In this document: one piece after another, positions 17,455 through 25,500 of the stretch | Numbering within the stretch: position 1 is the first letter of the stretch | Layout of the letters: every line of letters begins with the position of its first letter | Source: JANJTY01 sp038257155 | GTDB lineage: Bacteria > Pseudomonadota > Gammaproteobacteria > Xanthomonadales > Xanthomonadaceae | NCBI GenBank assembly: GCA_038257155.1 | Contig: JBBSJP010000013.1 | Coordinates: 1 to 64,000 of the forward strand | Reading direction: 5' to 3' | Length of the DNA stretch: 64,000 nt | Translations under genes and position numbers: made by a program | Notes under the pieces: generated by a model | Told to the model about the DNA's origin: nothing | Seen by the model: the letters and a program-made list of their open reading frames with translations, nothing else | Database searches by the model: none

Positions 17455-18561
17455 ATGAAACGACGCGACTGGCTGCAAACCTCGGGCGCAGCGGCGCTGG
17501 CGGCAAGCCTGGTGGCCTGCGGCGCTTCCAGAGAAACGCCGGCGGCTACCGATGCCGCAGCAGACGAGCAGCCTCGCCGCCAATGGAAGATGGTCACCAC
17601 CTGGCCGGCAAATTTTCCGGGGTTGGGAACCGGCGCGGCCTTGCTGGCCGAATTGATCACCCGGGTCAGCGGTGGCCGAATCAGCGTCAAGGTGTACGCC
17701 GCGGGTGAGTTGGTGCCGGCGTTCGAGTCCTTCGATGCGGTCAGCCGCGGCACCGCCGAGATGGGGCACTCGGCATCCTATTACTGGTCGGGCCGTTCCA
17801 CCGCCGCTCCCTATTTCTCCTCGGTACCGTTCGGCCTGAATGCGCAGGAGATGAACGGCTGGCTCTACAACGGCGGTGGGCTCGAGTTGTGGCGTGAACT
17901 GTATGCGGGTTTCAACCTGGTACCGTTTCCGGCCGGCAACACCGGCGTGCAGATGGCCGGCTGGTTCAAGCGGCCGCTCACGACGGTGGATGACCTGCGC
18001 GGCCTGAAGATGCGCATTCCCGGGCTGGGCGGAGAAGTCATCGCCAAGCTCGGCGGGGTGCCGGTCAACCTGCCAGGCTCGGAGATCTTCACCGCCCTGC
18101 AATCCGGCGCGATCGATGCCGCCGAGTGGGTCGGTCCCTACAACGATCTGGCTTTCGGGCTGCATCGTGCCGCCAGCCACTGCTATTACCCGGGCTGGCA
18201 GGAGCCGGGTCCAACGCTGGAATGCATGATCAACAAGCCGTCCTGGGATTCGCTTTCGCCTGAACTGCAAGCCATCGTCGAGGTATGTTGTCGCGCGGTG
18301 AACGACGCCATGCTGGCCGAATACACCGCACGCAACCAGCAGGCCCTGGAACAATTGCGCAACGAGCATGGTGTGGAGTTCAAACCATTGCCCCCCGACA
18401 TCCTGGCTGCGCTGAAGCAGGCCAGTGAGGAAGTGCTGGAAGCCGCCGCGGCGGGGGATCCCTTCACGCGTCGCGTTGATGACTCGATGCGTGCCTTCCG
18501 TGCCCAGGCGCAGTCCTGGCATTCGATCTCCGAGGCGGCTTACTTCGCCACCCGCGGCTGA
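17455..18561 (+). CDS. TRAP transporter substrate-binding protein (Tat lipoprotein)
   Basis: A 368-residue DctP-family receptor of a tripartite ATP-independent periplasmic transporter. The N-terminus KRRDWLQTSG is a twin-arginine signal, and LVAC at about residues 19-22 is a lipobox, so it is probably a Tat-exported lipoprotein. The mature part opens with WKMVTTWP and contains the FKRPLTTVDDLRGLKMRIPG stretch with the ligand-binding Arg, as in TakP-like receptors for 2-oxo acids. Permease genes are not adjacent; the dctQ/dctM pair at 38.1-40.0 kb is the only one in the window and may be its partner. Start ATG at 17455 is supported by the signal peptide. Confidence 0.92.
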   Translation: MKRRDWLQTSGAAALAASLVACGASRETPAATDAAADEQPRRQWKMVTTWPANFPGLGTGAALLAELITRVSGGRISVKVYAAGELVPAFESFDAVSRGTAEMGHSASYYWSGRSTAAPYFSSVPFGLNAQEMNGWLYNGGGLELWRELYAGFNLVPFPAGNTGVQMAGWFKRPLTTVDDLRGLKMRIPGLGGEVIAKLGGVPVNLPGSEIFTALQSGAIDAAEWVGPYNDLAFGLHRAASHCYYPGWQEPGPTLECMINKPSWDSLSPELQAIVEVCCRAVNDAMLAEYTARNQQALEQLRNEHGVEFKPLPPDILAALKQASEEVLEAAAAGDPFTRRVDDSMRAFRAQAQSWHSISEAAYFATRG

Positions 18562-18625
18562 TTTCACTGCTTGTCAGGGCAGAGTCACCCGCTACACTGC
18601 GCCATCGCCCGAGGATTCCCGCCCA

Positions 18626-19681
18626 ATGTCCATTGAACAATCCGACCTCGCCAAGCTCTATCCGCTGGAGACCCTGCGCCCGGATACTCTGGCCCAGCTG
18701 GCGGCAGAAGCCGTGCTGGTCGAGTATGCGAAGGAAGAGGTGCTGTTTCGCGAGGGCGAGGCCGATGACCAGACCTATTACCTGCTGGAGGGTGAAGTCA
18801 GTGGTATCTATACCGATGGCAGGGTCAAGAACGTCAACGCGCAGTCACTGCAGGGCCGCTATGCACTCGGCGACTCGCAGCCACGCCGCTTCACCGCTTC
18901 GGTGGTGTCGTCGGCGGGCGCCAAGGTGGTGCGCTTCGAGCGCCGCTTTCTGGAAAAGGTGATTACCTGGGATCAGCTCACCCGCAGCGAGAACTTCAAC
19001 CATTTCGACCCCTCACCCGAAGGCAATCGCTGGGTATTCCGCCTGCTGCAAAGCCGCGCCTTCCACAAGCTGCCGACTGGCAATATCGAGCGCATGTTCC
19101 GCCGCTTCGAGGAAGTGCACGTCAAGGCCGGTGACACCATCGTGCGCGAGGGCCAGGAGGCAGACTACTTCTATGTGATCAAGGAAGGCGCCGCGCAGGT
19201 TTCCAAGTATCTCGACGGAGTGGAGGCAACCGTGGCCTACCTGCGCCAGGGCGACTGCTTCGGCGAAGACGCACTGCTGGCCAACACCACCCGCAATGCC
19301 ACGGTGAAGATGATGCAGGACGGACATCTGATGCGGCTGGGGCGCAAGTCCTTTGAAGAAGTGCTGAAGCCACCGGTGGTGGACTGGCTGACCCCCGGGC
19401 AGGCTTCGATCATGTCGCGACAGGGTGCCAAGGTCATAGACGTGCGGCTGCCGGCCGAGTTCGAACAGCGCGCGATCAAGGATGCCGAGAACGTACCGCT
19501 GTACCGGCTGCGCGAAATCTTCAATGAGCGCTATGACCGGGCTGGCCGCTACATCGTCTATGACAACACCGGCGAGCGTTCTGCGGCGGCGGCCTTCATC
19601 CTGACCCGGCTCGGCTTCACCGTGTTTGCCCTGCAGGGCGGCATCACCGGCATGCTGCGGCAGATCGACCGCAAACCCTAG
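18626..19681 (+). CDS. Double cyclic-nucleotide-binding protein with degenerate rhodanese domain
   Basis: A 351-residue protein. Residues about 20-115 and 150-245 are two cyclic-nucleotide-binding folds; only the second has a phosphate-binding cassette (FGEDALLA, with Arg223 and Thr226). Residues about 258-350 have a rhodanese fold, but the active-site loop reads YDNTGERS with Asp313 where catalytic rhodaneses have Cys, so sulfurtransferase activity is unlikely. It may sense cAMP or cGMP and act through protein contacts; the target is unknown. The ATG at 18626 follows a GAGGA site; in-frame sequence further upstream overlaps the TRAP receptor gene. Confidence 0.88.
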   Translation: MSIEQSDLAKLYPLETLRPDTLAQLAAEAVLVEYAKEEVLFREGEADDQTYYLLEGEVSGIYTDGRVKNVNAQSLQGRYALGDSQPRRFTASVVSSAGAKVVRFERRFLEKVITWDQLTRSENFNHFDPSPEGNRWVFRLLQSRAFHKLPTGNIERMFRRFEEVHVKAGDTIVREGQEADYFYVIKEGAAQVSKYLDGVEATVAYLRQGDCFGEDALLANTTRNATVKMMQDGHLMRLGRKSFEEVLKPPVVDWLTPGQASIMSRQGAKVIDVRLPAEFEQRAIKDAENVPLYRLREIFNERYDRAGRYIVYDNTGERSAAAAFILTRLGFTVFALQGGITGMLRQIDRKP

Positions 19682-19702
19682 CCTCGGGCCAAGAGCCCGG
19701 GC
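19682..19702. terminator. Possible bidirectional terminator hairpin
   Basis: A 7-bp GC-rich stem (CTCGGGC / GCCCGGG, one wobble pair) with a 5-nt loop fills the 22-bp gap between the convergent ends of the CNB protein and rpiA. It has no U-tract. Confidence 0.4.
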
Positions 19703-19703
19703 T

Positions 19704-20348
19704 TCAGCGCAGGATTTCCTCGCCACAGATCACCACGTCGGCGCCGCGCGCGGCGAACAGTCCGTTCGCGACGACGCCGACGATCTGGTTGATCTGCTGC
19801 TCCAGACCGACTGGATCGACGATGCGCAGGCCGTGCACGTCGATGATCCAGTTGCCGTTGTCGGTGGTCACGCCTTCGCGCCAGACCGGGTTGCCGCCCA
19901 GGGCGTGCAGCTGGCGTCCGACGTGGCTGCGTGCCATCGGGATCACCTCGACCGGCAGCGGAAACTTGCCCAGCACATCGACGCGCTTGCTCGGATCGAT
20001 GATGCAGACAAACTGGCGCGCCACGGCGGCAATGATCTTCTCGCGGGTCAGGGCCGCCCCGCCGCCCTTGATCAGGCGCTTGTGCGCATCGCATTCGTCT
20101 GCACCGTCGACATAAATCGGCAGGTCAGCCGCGGCATTCAGGTCGATCACCCGAATGCCCTGCGCGCGCAGCAGCTCGGTACTGCGCTCGGAACTGGACA
20201 CCGCGGCTTCGATGTCGTGCCGCATGCGACCCAGCGCCTCGATGAAGAAGGCCACGGTGGAGCCGGTGCCGACGCCTACCGTCATGCCTGGCTCAACGAA
20301 GGCAATGGCGCGCTCGGCGGCCAGGCGTTTGGGATTGTCGGCACTCAT
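19704..20348 (-). CDS. rpiA: Ribose-5-phosphate isomerase A
   Basis: A 214-residue RpiA, which interconverts ribose-5-phosphate and ribulose-5-phosphate in the non-oxidative pentose phosphate pathway. Family motifs are GVGTGSTV (phosphate loop), DGADE with the catalytic acids, and LIKGGGAALTREK. The length is near the usual 219 residues. The ATG at 20348 is preceded by AAAGGAA. It lies 26 bp downstream of the EVE-domain gene on the same strand and is probably co-transcribed with it. Confidence 0.96.
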   Translation of the reverse strand: MSADNPKRLAAERAIAFVEPGMTVGVGTGSTVAFFIEALGRMRHDIEAAVSSSERSTELLRAQGIRVIDLNAAADLPIYVDGADECDAHKRLIKGGGAALTREKIIAAVARQFVCIIDPSKRVDVLGKFPLPVEVIPMARSHVGRQLHALGGNPVWREGVTTDNGNWIIDVHGLRIVDPVGLEQQINQIVGVVANGLFAARGADVVICGEEILR

Positions 20349-20374
20349 GCTGGTTCCTTTGCGGATGGGGCAGG

Positions 20375-20842
20375 TCAGGTTTGCTTCGTGGCCAGGCGCT
20401 TTACCAGCTGCCACTGATGCGTCTCTACTGGCAGCACCGAAAGCCGATTGCCACGCCGGATCAGGGCGAAGTCGCCCAGCTGCTCGGCATGGCCACGCAG
20501 TTCCTCAAGCGAGACCGTACGCGCGAAGCGCTTGCTGAAGCCCACGTCGACCATCAGCCAGCGCGGGTTCTCGCTGGTGCTGCGCGGGTCGTAATAATCG
20601 CTCTCCGGATCAAACTGGGTCGGGTCGGGATACGCCTTGCTCGCCACCTTGGCCAGTCCAGTCACGCCGGGTACTTCGCAGTTGGAGTGATAGAACAGGA
20701 TGCCGTCGCCGACCCGCATGCCGTCGCGCATGTAGTTGCGCGCCTGGTAGTTGCGCACCCCGCTCCACGGTTCCCTTCCGACCCGTTCCAGATCGGCAAT
20801 GGAAAACTCTTCGGGTTCGGACTTCATCAGCCAGTAGTTCAT
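20375..20842 (-). CDS. EVE-domain protein (THYN1-like)
   Basis: A 155-residue single EVE domain: MNYWLMKSEP at the start, WSGVRNYQARN near residue 30, and a YHSNCE segment near 55, all typical of the family. EVE folds resemble PUA and YTH modules, and members bind modified bases; the ligand here is not known. It is co-oriented with fau and rpiA. The ATG at 20842 is preferred; a second in-frame ATG five codons upstream lies inside the terminal repeat of the neighbouring IR element. Confidence 0.92.
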   Translation of the reverse strand: MNYWLMKSEPEEFSIADLERVGREPWSGVRNYQARNYMRDGMRVGDGILFYHSNCEVPGVTGLAKVASKAYPDPTQFDPESDYYDPRSTSENPRWLMVDVGFSKRFARTVSLEELRGHAEQLGDFALIRRGNRLSVLPVETHQWQLVKRLATKQT

Positions 20843-20847
20843 GACGC

Positions 20848-21049
20848 TAACCCGCATGTTTCATGAATTCGCGCGATGATCGCGCAGGATATTGTTTGCA
20901 CAAGGCGTTTCTCGAAGGAGCGCCGTATCCACTCATACGGCCGACTGAGGGAAAAGCCTTGTGCGGACAAGAGACATCGGGGTGCAAGCCCCGCGAAGCG
21001 GCGAAGCCGCCGAACGAGGGCGCGTGCAATTCATGAATCATGCGGGTTA
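20848..21049. mobile_element. 202-bp element with 22-bp terminal inverted repeats
   Basis: Ends 20848-20869 and 21028-21049 are 22-bp reverse complements with one mismatch, beginning TAACCCGCATG. Inside, CACAAGGC/GCCTTGTG arms enclose a small hairpin. The outer 10 bp are shared with the 17097-17420 element, but length and interior differ. It fills the whole gap between fau and the EVE gene, and the TAA stop codon of fau is formed by the element's terminal TTA. There is no coding capacity; it may be a MITE-like insertion or a structured RNA. Confidence 0.75.
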
Positions 21050-21667
21050 AGTCGGATCGGTTTCGTGGGCGGCGCAGCGTATCAACTCGCGCTCGGTGAC
21101 GACATAGTCGAGCCGCACGTCCCAGCTGTCGGTGTGGAACGCCGCAATCTCCTGCAGGGCGTAGCCCACGCCGACCAGCAGCGGTTGCGCCGGGCGTGCC
21201 CTGGATTTGAGGAAGGCGAAGCTGCGGTCGTACCAGCCGCCGCCCTGACCGAGGCGGTGACCTGCGCGGGTGAAACCGAGCATCGGCAGCAAAACCACGT
21301 CCAGGGTTTCCGGACCACGCAGTGATTCGTGCGTCACGTCAGGCTCGGGAATCCCGAAAGCGTTGCTGCGCACCGCGTCGCCAGGCTTCCAGGCGGCAAA
21401 GCGCAGGATGCCATCGTCGTGCAGACAAGGCAGGTGATAGCGCGCCGAAAAGCCGCGTCCGAAAAGTCCCAGCAAGGGTAGTTCGCCGCCTACCGCCCAA
21501 TAGCCTGCGATGTTCTGGATGTGAGCGAAGTCGGGCAGGCCGGCAAGATTCTCGACCATGTCCAGCGCGGCCTGGATGCGTTCAGGCGCCCCCAGCGCCA
21601 AGCGCTGTGCACGCAAGGCACGACGCAGGGCAGCTTTGTCAGTGGACTGGATGGTCGTACCGGGCAT
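21047..21667 (-). CDS. fau: 5-formyltetrahydrofolate cyclo-ligase
   Basis: A 206-residue protein that converts 5-formyl-THF to 5,10-methenyl-THF using ATP. The family's GQGGGWYDRS loop and the preceding LPMLGFTRAGHRLG are present, along with an N-terminal basic ATP-contact region (KAALRRALRAQR). It lies directly downstream of the 6S RNA gene, the conserved ssrS-fau (ygfA) arrangement in which both are often transcribed together. Its stop codon TAA coincides with the end of an IR-bounded element, so the last codons may have been altered by insertion. Confidence 0.94.
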   Translation of the reverse strand: MPGTTIQSTDKAALRRALRAQRLALGAPERIQAALDMVENLAGLPDFAHIQNIAGYWAVGGELPLLGLFGRGFSARYHLPCLHDDGILRFAAWKPGDAVRSNAFGIPEPDVTHESLRGPETLDVVLLPMLGFTRAGHRLGQGGGWYDRSFAFLKSRARPAQPLLVGVGYALQEIAAFHTDSWDVRLDYVVTERELIRCAAHETDPT

Positions 21668-21718
21668 CAGCGGCTACACGATGGCGCATCGATAGCGGCA
21701 AGCCGCGCGTGAAAGAAG

Positions 21719-21904
21719 TTCCTCCGCCATGCCGATGCGCACACTAACGACCTTGATCCATAGGATCAGGTGGGTTGGCTCGCCGCGCCTTCAGGCTTTC
21801 CGCACGTGGCGGACATGCACACCGGCATCGGCACTGCGTTCCCGGGGTCGTTCTTAAAGGGTCAAGGCAAATGTAGGCGTACGCTGTCGAGCAAGGCAGA
21901 GGAC
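21719..21904 (-). ncRNA. ssrS: 6S RNA
   Basis: The RNA lies between zapA and fau on their strand, the standard 6S position. The 5' CCUCUGCC (21902-21895) pairs with the 3' GGCGGAGG (21728-21721) as the closing stem. Internally the run AAGCCUGAAGGC, then CACCU, then the hairpin GAUCCUAUGGAUC followed by AAGG aligns well with the 3' half of E. coli 6S as I recall it, and GGUGUGCAUG matches its GGUGAGCAUG. Length is about 185 nt, as expected. It mimics an open promoter and sequesters sigma-70 RNA polymerase in stationary phase. The ends are approximate. Confidence 0.92.
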
Positions 21905-21910
21905 GCGACT

Positions 21911-21916
21911 AGTTTA
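21911..21916 (-). promoter_or_regulatory. Likely -10 element of the 6S RNA promoter
   Basis: TAAACT on the minus strand sits about 7 nt before the first base of the 6S closing stem. A convincing -35 at standard spacing is not evident; TTAACA lies 20 bp upstream. Confidence 0.55.
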
Positions 21917-21956
21917 CCAACGGCGTTGCAACCGGGTGTTAACCAGACCCGCAAAA

Positions 21957-22256
21957 CTAACGTGAGGAGGTGACTTCAAGCAGCCCGTCAAGGCGGCGGT
22001 TCAGTTCACTCAGGGTGCGGCCCAGTTCGCGGTCGCGTTCACCGGCATCCTGCTTGAGCTTGATGAACTCGGCGGCAAGATTGAGCGCGGTGAGAACGGC
22101 GATCCGGTCGATCGACGCCATGCGGTTGCTGCCACGAACTTCGCGCATGCGTGAATCGAGCAGCTGCGATGCCGCCAGCAAGGAAGGACGTTCCTCCGCT
22201 GGGCAGGCCACCAAGTACTCACGTTCGAGGATGTGGACCGATACCGGCTCGCTCAC
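21957..22256 (-). CDS. zapA: Cell-division protein ZapA
   Basis: A 99-residue ZapA: N-terminal beta part starting MSEPVSVHILEREY, then a helix with MREVRGSN and IAVLTALNLAAEF, and a C-terminal coiled coil. ZapA cross-links FtsZ filaments at the division site. The start overlaps the stop of the upstream coiled-coil gene by 4 bp (ATGA). The 6S RNA follows downstream. Confidence 0.95.
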   Translation of the reverse strand: MSEPVSVHILEREYLVACPAEERPSLLAASQLLDSRMREVRGSNRMASIDRIAVLTALNLAAEFIKLKQDAGERDRELGRTLSELNRRLDGLLEVTSSR

Positions 22257-22480
22257 GCGTTCTGTTCCAGGGACTTCAGGCGGACGATCATGGCTTCCAC
22301 CCGTGACCGGGCCTGCTCATTCTTGCTGAGCAGGGCGGCGCGCTCGCCGATCAGTTGCTCCTGGCTGTGGCGCAAGCTCCGATTCTCGTCGCCCAGCCGC
22401 TTGGCCAGGTCGGCGAGACGCTCGACCCGGGCGGCCAGTTCGCGAAGTTCGACAAGGGAATCGGAGGCGCTCACGGGCAT
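22253..22480 (-). CDS. ZapB-like coiled-coil protein
   Basis: A short protein (75 residues from the ATG at 22480; 85 if an upstream ATG at 22510 is used) that is almost entirely one coiled coil with Leu heptads from about residue 8. In gammaproteobacteria outside the enterics a gene of this type (TIGR02449 family) sits directly before zapA and is taken to serve the ZapB role in Z-ring bundling. The ATGA overlap with zapA supports co-translation. No clear ribosome site separates the two candidate starts. The gene is only 60 bp downstream of the GGDEF-EAL gene on the same strand. Confidence 0.8.
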   Translation of the reverse strand: MPVSASDSLVELRELAARVERLADLAKRLGDENRSLRHSQEQLIGERAALLSKNEQARSRVEAMIVRLKSLEQNA

Positions 22481-22539
22481 CACGATAGGCGTGCTGCCGG
22501 CTGCGGTCAATCGACCCGCATCCGGCGGCTGGCAACGAT

Positions 22540-25500
22540 TCAGGACGCAGCCGGCGGGCCCAGACCCTGGGTCGGCTGATAATCCCGCAGAAAGGCCAGG
22601 CAGCGATGCTGTTCCATTGGCACCGACAGCCAGTAGCCCTGGATCTCGTCGCAGCCCTGCTCGCGCAGGTAATAGAGCTGCTCGGGCAGCTCCACGCCTT
22701 CGGCCACCACGTTGAGTCCCAGCGAATGCGCCATGGTGATGATCGTGGCAGTGATCGCCTCGTCATCGGGATCGGTGGTCAGGTCACCGATGAATTCCTT
22801 GTCGATCTTCAGGGTGTCGATCGGCAGGCGCTTGAGATAGACGAGCGAGGAATAGCCGGTGCCGAAGTCGTCGATCGCCAGGCTGACGCCGGTGCGCTTG
22901 AGCTCGCGCAGCACACTGATGGTCTGTTCGGCATTCGCCATGACCATGCTCTCGGTCACTTCCAGTTCGATCCGGTTGGCCGGTACGCCGGTCTCGTCGA
23001 GAATGCTGCGGATCTGTCCCGGTAGATCCGAGCGCAGCAGCTGCAGCACCGATACGTTGACTGCCATGCAGGTGTTGTTCATGCCCTGGCGGCGCCAGCG
23101 CTGCAGGGTGCAGCAGGATTCGCGCAGCACCCACTCGCCGATCGAAAGGATCAAGCCGGTCTCTTCGGCCAGCGGAATGAAGGTGGAAGGCGGGATTTCC
23201 CCCAGCTCGACGCTGTACCAGCGCAGCAGGGCCTCGACGCCGGTGATGCGCCCCTCCAGCAGGGACAGGCGGGGCTGGAACACCAGATGGAACTCGCCGC
23301 GCTCCAGCGCCTTGCGCAGTGCGGCGGCCATGGTGGCCCGTTTGCGCGCCTCGGCATCCATCGCCTCGGTGTAGACCTGATAGGTGTTGCGGCCGCGATC
23401 CTTGGCCTGGTACATCGCGGTATCGGCGAACTTGAGCAGATCGGTGGGCACCAGGCCGTGGTCAGGGTAGATGCTGACGCCGATCGAGGGAGAGATCGAG
23501 ACATCGTTCTGACCATCCAGATCAAGCGGTGCCTGGAAGGCACTGATGATCTTCTTGGCCACGCGCTCGGCCTCGGCCACGCTGTCGATTTCCTCCAGCA
23601 CCACGGTGAACTCGTCGCCACCCAGCCGCGCTACGGTGTCGGTCTCGCGCACGGTTGAAAGCAGCCGGGCAGCGGCCGCCTTGAGAATGCGATCGCCGGC
23701 CGCGTGGCCCATCGAATCGTTGATGTCCTTGAAGCGATCCAGGTCGAGGAACAGCACCGCGACGCGCGACTCGATGCGTCGTGCCCGCACCACGGCGCGC
23801 GCCAGGCGCTCTGAAAGGAGGGTGCGATTGGGCAGGCCGGTGAGGGTGTCGTAGTTGGCCAGATAGCGCAGCTCCTGTTCGGCGCGCTTCTTGTCGGTAA
23901 CGTCATTGGCTACCGCCACGAAACGGGTACGTTCGCCGCTGGCATCGCGCACCTCCGACAGCTCGATCCAGCCGAGGAACTCCTCGCCGTCCTTGCGTCG
24001 CTGCCACATCTCACCCTGCCAGTGCCCTGCATCCTGCAGCGTCTGACGTACCTGCCGATAGAACTCCGGACTGTGCTGATCGCTGTCCAGCGCGCTGCTG
24101 TCGAGCCCCATCGCCTCATCCTCGTCGTAGCCCGTCATGCGGCAGAAGGCCGGGTTGACGGAAACGAAGTGGAAGTCCAGATCGACCACAGCCACCGCCT
24201 CGCTCATGCTGGACAGCACCTCCAGCGCGATGCGGCGCTCGTGGTCGGCATTGCGGCTGGCGGTGATGTTGCGGGCGGTGCCGGCAATGCGTAGCGGGTT
24301 GCCCTCGGCATCGCGGGAAACCACCCGGCCGCGCGAACGCACCCAGACCCATTCGTTCTGGGCGTTGCGGATGCGGTGTTCGGACTCGAAGTGTTCGGTG
24401 GCCCCGACGATGTGCTGCTGCAGGATGCGTTGCACCCGAGGCAGGTCGTCGGGGTGCACGCCGCGTGTGCGCCACTCATCGGTGGAGAGTTGCTGTTCCT
24501 TGTGGAAACCGAGCAGTTCGTCGGCACCGATCCGGTACAGGGAGTTGTCCTTGACGTTCCAGTCCCAGAACTCGTCGCCCGAGCCCCATAGAGCCAGTTT
24601 GAGCCGGTCCTCGCGCTCGCGGATTTCCTGCAGCAGGGCCTGCTCCGCTTCCCGCTTGCGCCGTCGCACCAGCAACACCAATGCGACGGCGACAAGCGCG
24701 CCGAGCAGGTAGCCGAAACGGGCTGTTCCCGACCACCACCAAGGCCACTCGACCTGCACGGGCATGTCGACCTCGATGCTGCTGAACACGCCATCGTGAT
24801 TTGAGCCGCGCACCCGGAAGCGGTAGTCGCCGGGACTGAGATTGGTGTAGGTGGCGTCGGTGCGGTTGCCGGCGTCGATCCATTCAGCGTCGAAGCCGTC
24901 CAGCCGATATGCGAAGCGGTTTTCCTGCGGCGCGGTGTAATCGAGCGCCGCGAAGCCAAGCCGAAGCAGTCGATCGCTATGGCTCAGCACCAGGCCGGTT
25001 GCCGTAGAAAAGCTCGCGGCATCGAAGCGTTTCGCACCGATCTGCACATCGGTCAGCACCACCGGCGCCTGGAAGTCACTGCTTGCAAGACGTTCGGGCC
25101 AGAACAGGTTGAAGCCGCGCAGCCCACCAAAGGCCATCTCGCCGGTGCTCAGTGCCGCCCTCGCACCACCGTTGAACTCGAGGTCCTGCAATCCGTGGCG
25201 CATCCCGAAACTGCGGAACTGACGGCTACGCCGGTCGAAGCTGGCGATACCGCGATTGGTCGACATCCAGAGCAGTCCCCTGGCATCTTCCAGCAACGCA
25301 TACACTGTGGAATTGGGTAGGCCATCATCGGTGGAAAACCGCTCGAAGCGCGGCGGCTTGCCCTCCTCTCCGGGTAGCAATCGGCTAAGGCCGCTGTGAG
25401 TACCGAACCAGAGGCTGCCATCGCGCGTTTCCAGAATGCTGCGAACCAGATTTCCCGACAGCGACTCGGGATTGGCCGGATCATGCAGGATGCGCGTGAC

